64,000 nt of DNA from contig NZ_CADFEI010000021.1 of NCBI RefSeq assembly GCF_902833225.1, positions 62,001-126,000 on the forward strand, written 5' to 3'. This document shows, piece by piece, positions 1 through 8,512 of this stretch; position 1 is the stretch's first letter, and each line of letters begins with the position of its first letter. Both the position numbers and the translations under genes were made by a program. Source of the DNA: Burkholderia sp. BCC1644. Lineage in GTDB: Bacteria > Pseudomonadota > Gammaproteobacteria > Burkholderiales > Burkholderiaceae. Below the pieces are notes generated by a model. The model saw nothing but the letters and a program-made list of their open reading frames with translations. It had not been told where the DNA came from and searched no databases.

Positions 1-1451
1 GTCGCGATGTCGTGATACCCGTTCAGCGACAGCACCTTCAGTTGCGGATTCAGCGTCAGCGCCGCTGCCAGGTCGGGGATCGTGTCGGGCATCGCGAGCC
101 CGTCGTGCGTCCAGTCCCACGTGTTGATCGCATTGCTGCTCACCGAATAGGCCGACTGCGCGGTGTACTTCAGCTCGTTCGGCAGGTAGCTGCCGATCGT
201 ATCGGTGAACGGCTTCGTGATGAACGAGCTCGACGGATCGCCGTCCGCCGCGAGCGGGCTCGACACGGGCACGTTCACGCGCGCGTCGTAGCGGCCGATC
301 AGCGTGCCCGGCACCAGCGACAGCTGGAAGCTGTTGTCGAAGAAGGTCGGGATCACGTTGAAGTTCGCATTCCACAGCGACTGCTTCACGCCGGTCGCAT
401 TCGCCATCGTCGTGACGAGGTTCGGCGGCGGCGGCGTATGGCTCGCGAGGTACGCGTTCACGGCGGGCGCGTAGCTGCCGGCCGTCAGCAGGCGCATCTG
501 GTCCGCGTACTGCGGCAGGCTCGACGGGTTCGGATTGTCGAGCTGGTAGTACGCGCCGACGGTCCCGTACGACGGCACGAAACCCGCGCAGCTCACCGGG
601 CTCGATCCGTTGTTCGAGTTACCGATGTAGTCGCTCGCCATGTCGCAGTTCGTGTTGTAGTTCAGGATCGACGACTGCAGCACGACGCCGTCGAGCTTCA
701 CGCCGGCCGTCTCCAGCAGGTTCGCGAGCACGTCGGTGCGCGGCGTGCCGTACGATTCGCCGAACAGGTATTTCGGCGAAGCACTGCGCTGGTTCACGGT
801 CAGGTAGCGCGTGACGAAATCGCGGAACGCGCCGCCGTCCTGGTCGACACCCCAGAACGTCTGGTTCGTGTTCGGTGCGATCGCTTCGGAGAAGCCGGTG
901 CCGATCGCATCGACGAACACGAGGTCGGTCGTGTCGAGCAGGCTTTCCTGGTTGTCGACGAACGGGAACGTCGACGTGTTCGCGTTCGGGTCGCCCGTCT
1001 GGACCCGGCGCGGGCCGAACGAGCCGAGGTGCAGCCACACCGATGCCGAGCCCGGGCCGCCGTTGTACAGGAACGTGACGGGCCGCTTCGCCGCAGGCTG
1101 GTTGTCGGCCGTGTAGGCGACATAGAAGAACGACGCTTCCGGCGCGCCGGTCTGCGGATTGCGCGCGACGAGGTGGCCGGCCGTGGCCGTGTACCGGATC
1201 GTCTTGCCGTTCAGCGTGATCTGGTGATGCGTGACGGCCGCCTTTTCGACCGCGGCGGAAGCGTCGAGCGACGCAGTCGCGCTCGACGAATAACTATTGG
1301 GATCGTTGTACGCCCTGTCCACCTGACTGGCGGGATCGGCTGAATTGTCGGCGCTTGCAGCAGCGGACGATGACACGTCGTCGTTGCAGGCCGTCAGAAT
1401 CAGCGAAGAAAACACCACCCCCAACAACAGCTTCGCTTTGCTCGCTGGCAT
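1..1451 (-). CDS. S10-family serine carboxypeptidase-like lipoprotein (3' end outside window)
   Basis: Seen: an open frame from ATG at 1451 to the left edge, 483 codons without a stop. The N-terminus has a lipoprotein signal with lipobox L-T-A-C and the acylated Cys at residue 22, followed by a Ser/Ala/Asp-rich linker. The hydrolase core shows the oxyanion-type motif F-L-Y-N-G-G-P-G-S and the nucleophile elbow G-E-S-Y-G with Ser near residue 233. The last readable residues, N-G-Y-H-D-I-A, contain the probable catalytic Asp. The catalytic His and the C-terminus lie off the edge. Family knowledge: peptidase S10 enzymes remove C-terminal residues, and bacterial members with signal peptides are exported. 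Inference: a membrane-anchored periplasmic or outer-membrane carboxypeptidase; its substrate is unknown. It stands alone, with 426 bp before the convergently placed end of mtgA. The ATG is chosen because it gives an intact signal peptide. Confidence 0.85.
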   Translation of the reverse strand, partial: MPASKAKLLLGVVFSSLILTACNDDVSSSAAASADNSADPASQVDRAYNDPNSYSSSATASLDASAAVEKAAVTHHQITLNGKTIRYTATAGHLVARNPQTGAPEASFFYVAYTADNQPAAKRPVTFLYNGGPGSASVWLHLGSFGPRRVQTGDPNANTSTFPFVDNQESLLDTTDLVFVDAIGTGFSEAIAPNTNQTFWGVDQDGGAFRDFVTRYLTVNQRSASPKYLFGESYGTPRTDVLANLLETAGVKLDGVVLQSSILNYNTNCDMASDYIGNSNNGSSPVSCAGFVPSYGTVGAYYQLDNPNPSSLPQYADQMRLLTAGSYAPAVNAYLASHTPPPPNLVTTMANATGVKQSLWNANFNVIPTFFDNSFQLSLVPGTLIGRYDARVNVPVSSPLAADGDPSSSFITKPFTDTIGSYLPNELKYTAQSAYSVSSNAINTWDWTHDGLAMPDTIPDLAAALTLNPQLKVLSLNGYHDIA

Positions 1452-1544
1452 CGTTGCTTTCCTTCTCTCGGATGTTTTTTGTGTCGAGCAGCCGGATAAG
1501 CCGCCCCCCGCCTCGATTGCGGCCGATAAGCCGAGGCGCTGGCC

Positions 1545-1572
1545 AATATACGCGAGCCCGTCAGCTTTGAAA
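1545..1572 (-). promoter_or_regulatory. Candidate sigma70 promoter of the S10 lipoprotein gene
   Basis: On the minus strand a -35-like TTTCAA (1572-1567) is separated by 16 bp from a -10-like TATATT (1550-1545), inside an AT-rich patch that contrasts with the surrounding DNA. The predicted leader of about 90 nt holds two direct copies of GATAAGCCG (1495-1503 and 1525-1533) 30 bp apart. The -35 match is weak, so this is a candidate only. Confidence 0.35.
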
Positions 1573-1763
1573 AATTTTGAAATATTTGGCTGGCGGAGGG
1601 TGCGGCGCACACCTTTCAGGAATGCTTCGAATCGTGAAACGTTGCATTTCACGTCGCTTTCAGTGACTTTCGCGTTTACCCGCGGCGACTAAAAAAAGGC
1701 GGATTTCGTGCCATATCGGCAAACAAAACCACACGGTCGCGGGCATTGCTCAGCAAAGCGAAA

Positions 1764-1779
1764 TAGACGAATTCGTCTA
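1764..1779. other. Perfect 16-bp palindrome in the 1452-1877 intergenic region
   Basis: TAGACGAATTCGTCTA reads the same on both strands. It lies in the 426-bp gap between mtgA (ends at 1878) and the S10 gene (starts at 1451), about 200 bp upstream of the candidate S10 promoter. A dyad of this size is typical of a dimeric repressor operator, but no regulator gene is adjacent. The rest of the gap holds a GC-only hairpin at 1860-1877 directly after the mtgA stop (8-bp stem, no T-run, so not a good intrinsic terminator) and no gene I can support. Confidence 0.4.
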
Positions 1780-1877
1780 AAGGATGTGGCCCGAAATGCG
1801 CGCGACACGAATGCGCTGCGCTGCACCAATGGCGCCCGGGCGACGGAACGGACGATGCGACGGCGCGCTCGCGCCGT

Positions 1878-2615
1878 TCACTCCGATTGCGGCAGCTCGG
1901 CCGCGCCCATGCGGCGCGCGATGACGGCCGCGCGCTGCGCCTGGTAGGCCGAGCCGCGATGCGCGTCGAACCAGCGCGGCTTCGGCAGCATCACCGCGAG
2001 ACGCGCCGACTGCCACGCGCCGAGCCGGCTCGCGGGGACCTTGTAGTAATAGCGTGCGGCCGCCTCGGCGCCGTATACGCCGCGGCCCCATTCGACCGAA
2101 TTCAGGTAGATCTCGAAGATGCGCTCCTTGTCGAGCACCGCTTCGAGCATCCACGTGATGATGAGCTCCTGGCCCTTGCGGATGTAGCTCTTCTCGCGCG
2201 ACAGGAACAGGTTGCGCGCGAGCTGCTGCGTGATCGTCGAACCGCCCGCGACGATCTTGCCGCGCGCCTTGTTCTTCTCCCACGCCTGCAGGATCGCGTC
2301 GACGTCGTAGCCGTTGTTGGTTGCGAAGGTCGAGTCTTCGGAGGCGATCAGCGCGCGCTTCAGGTTGCGCGAGATCTGGTCGTACGGCACCCACTGGTGC
2401 TGGATCTGCGCGGGCGGCGTGGCACGCGACAGCCACCACGCGTCGGTGCGCATGAACGCGGTCGAGCCCGGATTCACGAACGACCACAACGCGATCTGCG
2501 CGAGATAGAACAGCTGCGTCGCGAGCCACGCGCCCGCGAACACCGATCCCGCATAGACGATCCAGCGAGCGAGGCTCACCGGTCGCGTGCGCTGCGTGCT
2601 GCTCACCGCCACCAC
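1878..2615 (-). CDS. mtgA: Monofunctional biosynthetic peptidoglycan transglycosylase
   Basis: A GT51 family glycosyltransferase of 245 residues. It polymerises glycan strands from lipid II at the periplasmic face of the inner membrane without a transpeptidase domain. Seen: one N-terminal membrane anchor (about residues 17-45), the catalytic Glu in A-S-E-D-S-T-F (Glu93), and the conserved G-G-S-T-I-T-Q-Q-L-A-R-N and E-I-Y-L-N motifs. I chose the GTG at 2615, because a GGAG lies 8 nt upstream and the length fits the family; a second GTG follows at 2612. The start is 15 nt after the aroE stop, so the two are probably co-transcribed. It complements the lipid II synthesis genes found at 53-64 kb. 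Confidence 0.93.
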   Translation of the reverse strand: MVAVSSTQRTRPVSLARWIVYAGSVFAGAWLATQLFYLAQIALWSFVNPGSTAFMRTDAWWLSRATPPAQIQHQWVPYDQISRNLKRALIASEDSTFATNNGYDVDAILQAWEKNKARGKIVAGGSTITQQLARNLFLSREKSYIRKGQELIITWMLEAVLDKERIFEIYLNSVEWGRGVYGAEAAARYYYKVPASRLGAWQSARLAVMLPKPRWFDAHRGSAYQAQRAAVIARRMGAAELPQSE

Positions 2616-2629
2616 GTGCCGCGCTCCGG

Positions 2630-3496
2630 TCAGCTCGCCGCGAGCGCCTGGCGCAGCGCGGCCAGCACCGGTGCGCCGTCCGGCCGCACGCCGCGCCAGA
2701 TGAAGAACGATTCGGCCGCCTGTTCGACGAGCATCCCCAGCCCGTCGGCCGTGCGCGCGCCGAGCGACGCCGCATTCTGCATGAACACGGTGGGCTGCGC
2801 GCCGTACATCATGTCGTACGCGAGCGTGCCCGCGCCGAACGCGGCCGCGTCGCATTCCGGCAATGCGGCATCGAGGCTGCCGGCCGTCGCGTTGATCACC
2901 ACGTCATACGGCTCCGCGCGCACCACGCCGGGACCGCCGCCCGCGAGCGTGCAGCCCGCATCGTGCGCGGCCTGCATGAACTGGCCGACGAGCGCCTCGG
3001 CCTTGCTCGCGGTGCGATTCACGATCGTGATCGACAGCGGCGCACGGTCGAGCAGCGGCAGCACGACGCCGCGCGCCGCCCCGCCCGCACCGAGCAGCAG
3101 GATGCGCGCGCCCGCGAGCGACACGCCGAGATTCGCTTCGATGTCGCGCACGAGGCCGACGCCGTCGGTGTTGTCGCCGTGGATACGGCCGTCGGCATCG
3201 ATGCGCAGCGTATTCACCGCGCCTGCCGCCGCCGCGCGCGGCGACAGCGAGTCGGCCAGCGCATGCGCTTCGAGCTTGAACGGCACCGTCACGTTCGCGC
3301 CGCGGCCGCCTTCGGCGACGAAGGCGCGCACGGCGGCTTCAAAGCCGTCGACCGGCGCGAGCCGGTGCGCGTAGTCGATCGGCTCGCCGGTCTGCGCGGC
3401 GAACTGCGCGTGGATGAACGGCGACTTGCTGTGCGCCACCGGGTTGCCGAACACGACATAGCGGTCGGCGCCGCTCGTCGACGCAATCGCGTTCAT
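2630..3496 (-). CDS. aroE: Shikimate dehydrogenase
   Basis: NADP-dependent reduction of 3-dehydroshikimate to shikimate in the cytosolic aromatic amino-acid pathway. Seen in 288 residues: the substrate-binding S-K-S-P (23-26), the catalytic Lys74 in N-V-T-V-P-F-K, the partner Asp111 in G-D-N-T-D-G, and the Rossmann loop G-A-G-G-A-A-R-G (136-143). The NADP-side N-R-T-A-S-K is present, as expected for AroE rather than YdiB. The ATG start overlaps the stop of the upstream RNB gene by 4 nt (ATGA), implying translational coupling. A second shikimate gene, aroQ, lies at 9.3 kb on the other strand. Confidence 0.96.
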   Translation of the reverse strand: MNAIASTSGADRYVVFGNPVAHSKSPFIHAQFAAQTGEPIDYAHRLAPVDGFEAAVRAFVAEGGRGANVTVPFKLEAHALADSLSPRAAAAGAVNTLRIDADGRIHGDNTDGVGLVRDIEANLGVSLAGARILLLGAGGAARGVVLPLLDRAPLSITIVNRTASKAEALVGQFMQAAHDAGCTLAGGGPGVVRAEPYDVVINATAGSLDAALPECDAAAFGAGTLAYDMMYGAQPTVFMQNAASLGARTADGLGMLVEQAAESFFIWRGVRPDGAPVLAALRQALAAS

Positions 3497-5580
3497 GATG
3501 CGCGCCCCTCTTCTTCGACGTTACCGCTTGCGGCTTCGCTGCCCTCACCCGCCGCTGCGCCGTCCGCTTCCGCCAGCGCTTCCGCCTCGGTTTCCGCCGA
3601 CGCGTCTTCCGCGTCGACCAGCGTGTCGTCGCCGCCTTCGGCGTCTTCCTCTTCCTCGGCCGCGTCGCCGCTCGTCACGGCCGGCGCGTCGAGCACGTTC
3701 AGCAGCCGCACCGACGCCTCGATCGTCAGCTCGTCGAGCGACATCACGTCGAGCAGCACGCGCGTGCCGCGCGCGTGCACGCCGAGGCCCGGCACGTGCA
3801 GCAGCAGCGGAATTTCCTCGAGGCGCACGAGATCGCCCTTCACGACGCTCGCGACGACGTGCTTCTTCTGCTCCTGCGCGAGCCAGCGCAGGCACCAGAA
3901 GTACTCCATCCGGCGCTGGTAGTCGGCGTAGGCCGTGTAGGTGTCGTCGAAGCCCTGAACGACCGCGTACAGGTCGGCGTCCTTCGGCTTGAACGGCGCC
4001 GCGAGCTTCGCGGTGACGCCATGCTGCACGCACGCGAGCAGCTGCCACTGGTTCACGAGGTCGACGTAACGGCGCAGCGGCGACGTGCTCCACGCGTACT
4101 GCGGCACGCCGAGGCCTTCGTGCGGCGCGGCCGTCGTCTGCATCCGCGTGCGCTTCGGGCCCGGTGCGCCGAAGCCGCGCTGCGAGCGGTAGATGCCCGG
4201 CACCGTGTGGTCGTGCAGGAACGCGCCCCAGGTCGAGTTCGCGAGGATCGCGAGCTCCGACACGATCAGGTCGAGCGGCGACCCGCGGCGGCGCGGCGTG
4301 ATGGACACCTGCTCGCCTTCGACGTAGAAGTTGTAGTCGGTGTTGCGCTGCACCTCGCGCTTCAGGCCGTAGCCTGCGCGCGCGACCTGGCGCTTCTCGA
4401 ACAGCGCCTGCGCGAGCGGCCACAGCACGGCGATGTCGTCCTTGTGCGGATAGTCGCCCGTGCCGGCCGCGAGCGTCTCTTCGTTGACGAGCTCGTCGAG
4501 CGTGTTGTGGCGCAGGTTGTTCTTCACGAACACCAGCTCGGCGCGCGTCTCGTTCGCGACGATGTCCTGCGTTTCGCGGTTGACGATGATGTACAGCGAC
4601 AGCGCCGGACGGTAATCGCCTTCCTTCAGCGTGAACACGTCGACGACGTCGTCCGGCAGCATCGTGATCTTGTCGCCCGGCATATAGACGGTCGACAGGC
4701 GCGTGCGCGCGATCGCATCGACCGCGTCGCCGCGCACGATGCCGAGCGCCGGCGCCGCGATGTGCACGCCGATCCGCACCCGGCCGTCCGACAGATGCTC
4801 GACCGAGAACGCATCGTCGATTTCCGTCGTCGTGACGTCGTCGATCGAGAACGCCTCGACGTTCGCGCGCGGCAGGTCGTCCGGCAGCGCGCCGACCGTG
4901 ACGGGCGGAAAGCCCGTGCCGTGCGGGAAGAATTCCGCGAGGAAGCGCGCCTCGTGCAGCGCACGCGGCGACGCGATGCCGCCGCAGTCGAGCATCAGAC
5001 GCGCCGGCGACACGCCACGCGCGCCGGCCGCCGCTTCCATCGCCTTGTATTCGATCGCGTTCTTGTCCGGCCGCGTCAGCAGCCCGAGCACCTTGCCCGC
5101 GAATGCTTCCGGCAGCTTGCCGGCCTTCAGCTCCTCTTCATACTGCGCTTGCACCAGCGCCTGCTGGCGCTTGCGCTCGAGCGACGCGAGCGCCATCTTG
5201 AGTTGCTCTTCCGGCGCGCGCTGGTACTGGCCGCGCCCCTTGCGGCGGAAGTAGACGGGCGATCCGTGCAGCCGCAGCACGAGCGCGGCGCGCTCGACCG
5301 GGCCATAAGTCGCGCCGAAGTACTCGGCGGCCAGCGCCGTATAGGCAAACTCGTCGGCCGGCGCGCATTCCCACAGAAAATCCAGGTCGATCTGCTGCGC
5401 GGCCGTGTCGGCCTCCTGCATCAGCTCGCCCGCGGCCGGCTTCTCGAATTCGATCAGCACGTCTTTCGCGCGTACCTTTGCCCGCCGCCCGCCGGGCAAC
5501 TCGACCTGAAATGCATCGCCCTGGCGCGACAGCACGCTGCCCGCCTTGAAACTGCCCGATTCCTCGAAGAAAACGTTCAC
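3493..5580 (-). CDS. RNB-domain exoribonuclease (RNase II/R superfamily)
   Basis: A 695-residue 3'-to-5' exoribonuclease. Seen: an N-terminal part without an obvious cold-shock domain; an RNB core starting near residue 240 with the metal-binding segment F-S-I-D-D-V-T-T-T-E-I-D-D-A (Asp247, Glu253, Asp255, Asp256); and the active-site region A-W-S-T-S-P-L-R-R-Y-x-D. The second of the four acidic positions is Glu where E. coli RNase II has Asp. The last 58 residues or so (638-695) are a low-complexity Glu/Asp/Ala tail. It starts with GTG at 5580. The mixed features fit the divergent RNB branch better than classical rnb or rnr, so I give no symbol. It probably acts in mRNA or tRNA turnover and is coupled to aroE by a 4-nt overlap. 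Confidence 0.88.
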   Translation of the reverse strand: MNVFFEESGSFKAGSVLSRQGDAFQVELPGGRRAKVRAKDVLIEFEKPAAGELMQEADTAAQQIDLDFLWECAPADEFAYTALAAEYFGATYGPVERAALVLRLHGSPVYFRRKGRGQYQRAPEEQLKMALASLERKRQQALVQAQYEEELKAGKLPEAFAGKVLGLLTRPDKNAIEYKAMEAAAGARGVSPARLMLDCGGIASPRALHEARFLAEFFPHGTGFPPVTVGALPDDLPRANVEAFSIDDVTTTEIDDAFSVEHLSDGRVRIGVHIAAPALGIVRGDAVDAIARTRLSTVYMPGDKITMLPDDVVDVFTLKEGDYRPALSLYIIVNRETQDIVANETRAELVFVKNNLRHNTLDELVNEETLAAGTGDYPHKDDIAVLWPLAQALFEKRQVARAGYGLKREVQRNTDYNFYVEGEQVSITPRRRGSPLDLIVSELAILANSTWGAFLHDHTVPGIYRSQRGFGAPGPKRTRMQTTAAPHEGLGVPQYAWSTSPLRRYVDLVNQWQLLACVQHGVTAKLAAPFKPKDADLYAVVQGFDDTYTAYADYQRRMEYFWCLRWLAQEQKKHVVASVVKGDLVRLEEIPLLLHVPGLGVHARGTRVLLDVMSLDELTIEASVRLLNVLDAPAVTSGDAAEEEEDAEGGDDTLVDAEDASAETEAEALAEADGAAAGEGSEAASGNVEEEGRAS

Positions 5581-5603
5581 TCAGTACTCTCGTTCAGACT
5601 GCC

Positions 5604-5625
5604 CGGCGCCGCATCGGCGGCGCCG
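5604..5625 (-). other. GC stem-loop between the esterase gene and the RNB gene
   Basis: CGGCGCCGC (5604-5612) pairs with GCGGCGCCG (5617-5625) around a 4-nt loop: a perfect 9-bp stem in the 80-bp gap, 24 nt upstream of the RNB GTG start. There is no T-run on either side, so it is not an intrinsic terminator. It could be an RNA processing or stability element. Confidence 0.4.
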
Positions 5626-5660
5626 CATGATGATGGGAATTCGATCGGCACGTGGCCGGT

Positions 5661-6230
5661 TCAAGACGTTTTTTCGTCGCAAAAGGCGAGAACGTCGTCG
5701 ACATAGTCGGCAAATTCGCTGATCCCGTGATCGCTGCCTTCGATCACGCGCGTCTTCGCGCCCGGGTAATGCGCGAGCATCTCGCGGTAATCGAGCACTT
5801 CGTCACCGGTCGCCGCGAACAGATAGTAGCGTTCGGCACGCGTGATCGCCGGCACGCGCAGCGCATCGAGCTCATGCAGGTGACGGCGTTCGACGACGAT
5901 CGTGCCGCCGCCGTGGTACAGCGGCTGTTCGCCCAGATGCTGCTCGAGATCGCGCTGCGGCACGATGGCCGGATTCAGCAGCACGGCCTTCCAGCCGTGC
6001 TTTTCGGCCAGCCAGGTGGCGTAATAGCCGCCGAGCGAGCTGCCGATGACGGTGACATCGCGCGCACCGGCCACCTCGGCTTCCGCGACCGCGATCGCCT
6101 CGAGCGGCGACACCGACAGCGACGGGCACCGCCACTCGTCGGTGCGGCCGAGTTCGGCCATGCGCGCGGCGAGCTGCCGCGACTTCTGCGATTCCGGGGA
6201 CGACCGGAAACCGTGCAGATACAGGATCAC
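5661..6230 (-). CDS. YqiA/UPF0227-type alpha/beta-hydrolase (esterase)
   Basis: A small alpha/beta-hydrolase of 189 residues. Seen: oxyanion motif L-Y-L-H-G-F-R-S-S-P near the N-terminus, the nucleophile elbow G-S-S-L-G-G-Y-Y, an acidic residue in G-D-E-V-L-D-Y, and a His in E-G-S-D-H-G-I. Family knowledge: E. coli YqiA is a short-chain esterase of unknown physiological role. The start is GTG at 6230, overlapping the mpl stop by 4 nt (GTGA), so it is translated in the mpl transcript. Its substrate cannot be deduced from the sequence. Confidence 0.88.
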   Translation of the reverse strand: MILYLHGFRSSPESQKSRQLAARMAELGRTDEWRCPSLSVSPLEAIAVAEAEVAGARDVTVIGSSLGGYYATWLAEKHGWKAVLLNPAIVPQRDLEQHLGEQPLYHGGGTIVVERRHLHELDALRVPAITRAERYYLFAATGDEVLDYREMLAHYPGAKTRVIEGSDHGISEFADYVDDVLAFCDEKTS

Positions 6231-7612
6231 GTGCGGCTCCCGAGCGCATCGAGCAGCTTCTGGTGCACGCCGCCGAAGCCGCCGTTGCTCATCACGAGCA
6301 CGTGGTCACCCGGGCGCGCGGCCTCGACCACCGCCTTCACCAGCAGGTGAAGATCGTCGAACGCGCGCGCGTGATCGCCGAGCGGCGCCAGCGCTTCGGC
6401 CAGATTCCAGCCGAGCGCGTCGCGCCCCGTCGGGGCGCCGTAGCCGAACACGAGATCGGCATCGGCGAGGCTTGCCGGCAACTGCGACTTCATCACGCCG
6501 AGCTTCATCGTGTTCGAGCGCGGCTCGAGCACGGCGAGGATGCGGGCATTCTGGCGGCCGATGCGCGCACGAAGGCCGGCGATCGTGGTTTCGATCGCAG
6601 TCGGATGGTGCGCGAAATCGTCGTAGACGGTCACGCCGTCGACGCTGCCGCGCACTTCCATGCGGCGCTTCACGTTGCGGAACGACGCGAGCGATTCGGC
6701 CGCCTGCGCGGGCGGCACGCCGACGTGGCGCGCGGCGGCAATCGCCGCGAGCGCGTTCATCCGGTTGTGATCGCCCTGCACCTGCCATGCGACTTCGCCG
6801 ACGCGCTCGGCCTTCGAGTACACCGCGAAGCGCTCGTCGACCGGCACGCCGTCCTCGGCCGGCAGCGCCTGCCAGCCGCCGTCGACGCCGAACCGCTCGA
6901 CCTCGCTCCAGCAGCCGCGCGCCAGCACGCGCTCGAGCGCGTCCGAGCGGCCGTTCGTGACGATCCGGCCGACGCCGGGCACGGTACGCACGAGATGGTG
7001 GAATTGCGTCTCGATCGCGGCGAGATCCGGGAAGATGTCGGCGTGATCGAATTCAAGGTTGTTCAGCACCGCGGTGCGCGGCCGGTAGTGGACGAACTTC
7101 GAGCGCTTGTCGAAGAACGCGGTGTCGTACTCGTCGGCCTCGATCACGAAGAAGCTCGAATCGGTGAGCCGCGCCGACACGCCGAAGTTCAGCGGCACGC
7201 CGCCGATCAGGAAGCCCGGGTTCAGGCCCGCGTCTTCCAGCAGCCACGCGAGCATCGACGACGTGGTCGTCTTGCCGTGCGTGCCCGCGACCGCGAGCAC
7301 CCATTTGCCGGCCAGCACGTGCTCGCCGAGCCACTGCGGGCCCGACACGTACGGCAGGCCGCGATCGAGGATCGCCTCCATCAGCGGATTGCCGCGTGTG
7401 ACGACGTTGCCGATCACGAACAAGTCCGGTTTCAGGTCGATCTGTTCTGCGCCGTAGCCCTCGATCAGCGTGATGCCTTGCGCCTCGAGCTGCGTGCTCA
7501 TCGGCGGATAGACGCCCGCGTCGCAACCCGTCACCGTGTGGCCTGCCTCGCGCGCGAGTACGGCGAGACCGCCCATGAAGGTGCCGCAGATGCCAAGAAT
7601 GTGGATGTGCAT
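6227..7612 (-). CDS. mpl: UDP-N-acetylmuramate:L-Ala-gamma-D-Glu-meso-DAP ligase
   Basis: Peptidoglycan-recycling ligase that attaches the recovered tripeptide to UDP-MurNAc, bypassing MurC, MurD and MurE. Seen in 461 residues: the N-terminal nucleotide fold I-L-G-I-C-G-T-F-M-G-G, which differs from the MurC form G-I-G-G-A-G-M-S-G; the ATP loop G-T-H-G-K-T-T-T (110-117); the Mur-ligase motif E-A-D-E-Y-D-T-A-F-F; and D-D-F-A-H-H-P. These separate Mpl from MurC, which is encoded separately at 54-55.6 kb. The ATG at 7612 is chosen because the frame upstream has no family sequence. It works with ampD (22.5 kb) in cell-wall recycling and heads a likely operon mpl-esterase-RNB-aroE-mtgA. Confidence 0.95.
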   Translation of the reverse strand: MHIHILGICGTFMGGLAVLAREAGHTVTGCDAGVYPPMSTQLEAQGITLIEGYGAEQIDLKPDLFVIGNVVTRGNPLMEAILDRGLPYVSGPQWLGEHVLAGKWVLAVAGTHGKTTTSSMLAWLLEDAGLNPGFLIGGVPLNFGVSARLTDSSFFVIEADEYDTAFFDKRSKFVHYRPRTAVLNNLEFDHADIFPDLAAIETQFHHLVRTVPGVGRIVTNGRSDALERVLARGCWSEVERFGVDGGWQALPAEDGVPVDERFAVYSKAERVGEVAWQVQGDHNRMNALAAIAAARHVGVPPAQAAESLASFRNVKRRMEVRGSVDGVTVYDDFAHHPTAIETTIAGLRARIGRQNARILAVLEPRSNTMKLGVMKSQLPASLADADLVFGYGAPTGRDALGWNLAEALAPLGDHARAFDDLHLLVKAVVEAARPGDHVLVMSNGGFGGVHQKLLDALGSRT

Positions 7613-7860
7613 AGAGATGAATGCTTTCGCGCCGCCGGGCGCCGTCGATTCGGAAAAGATGTGTGTGCGGTGCGCCGGACGAGCCGCGCGACCGGCGCCT
7701 GGCCAACGACTTTTGCCGCGACACAAAGATGGCTATTGTAACTGACGGCCTGCGCTGCCCGGCGGCCCGAACGATGCGAGCGAACGCCGGCCGCGTGCCG
7801 GGCGGCAGCCCGCCGCACCCGCGCTCGGGCGCTTCGGCGATCGAGTATGATTGCCGGATC

Positions 7861-8505
7861 ATGTCTCGCAAATCCCTTCTCGACCCGTGGCGCGTCCGCG
7901 AGGAAATCGCCCAATCCGCCGCCCGCCTGATCGCGGAGGACGGCCTCGACTACGCCGGCGCGAAACGCAAGGCCGCGCGCCAGTTGCTCGGCGATTCGCG
8001 CGTTGCCGGCGAATGGCTGCCGGATAACGACCAGATCGAGGAAGAACTGCGCGAGTACCTCGCGCTGTTCCAGAGCGACACGCAGCCGGACGAACTGCGC
8101 CGCCTGCGCGAGATCGCGCTCGACTGGATGCGCCGGCTCGCCGAGTTCCATCCTTATGTGACGGGCGCCGTGCTGAACGGCACCGCGAACGCCCATTCGG
8201 ATATCCATTTGCAGGCATTCACCGACAACCCGAAGGACGTCGCCATCTACCTGCTGAACCAGAACGTCCAGTACGACGTATCCGAGACGCGGCACTTCGC
8301 GGGCCGCGCCGACGTCGAGACGCTCAGCTTCCTGTGGCGCCCGCGGCGCGACGTGGATGCGATCGGCATCCACCTCGCGCTCTATGCGAGCGACGACCTG
8401 CGCGGCGCGGTCAAGGCCGACGCGCGCGGCCGCGTCGCCCGCGCGGATGCCACCGCGCTGCGTGCCCTCGTCGAAGCAGGCAAGACCCCTTCCGAACCGG
8501 AATGA
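7861..8505 (+). CDS. Conserved protein of unknown function with a degenerate nucleotidyltransferase-like motif
   Basis: A 214-residue soluble protein that I recognise only as a conserved Burkholderiales gene. Seen: a helical, charged first half; then G-A-V-L-N-G-T-A-N-A-H-S-D-I-H-L, which resembles the hG[GS]...DhD core of minimal nucleotidyltransferases, but with Thr for the second Gly/Ser and His for the second Asp; then alternating beta-like stretches. There is no signal peptide or membrane segment. The ATG at 7861 is favoured over upstream starts because the upstream sequence is arginine-rich shadow coding. It is divergent from mpl (248-bp gap) and ends 7 bp before the thioredoxin-like gene, so the two likely share a transcript. 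The nucleotidyltransferase relation is my inference. Confidence 0.75.
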   Translation: MSRKSLLDPWRVREEIAQSAARLIAEDGLDYAGAKRKAARQLLGDSRVAGEWLPDNDQIEEELREYLALFQSDTQPDELRRLREIALDWMRRLAEFHPYVTGAVLNGTANAHSDIHLQAFTDNPKDVAIYLLNQNVQYDVSETRHFAGRADVETLSFLWRPRRDVDAIGIHLALYASDDLRGAVKADARGRVARADATALRALVEAGKTPSEPE

Positions 8506-8512
8506 TTCAACG

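Noticed and set aside
12..1343. 443-codon plus-strand frame over the S10 peptidase
   Set aside because: Val/Arg-rich shadow; the minus strand has signal peptide, nucleophile and Asp motifs.
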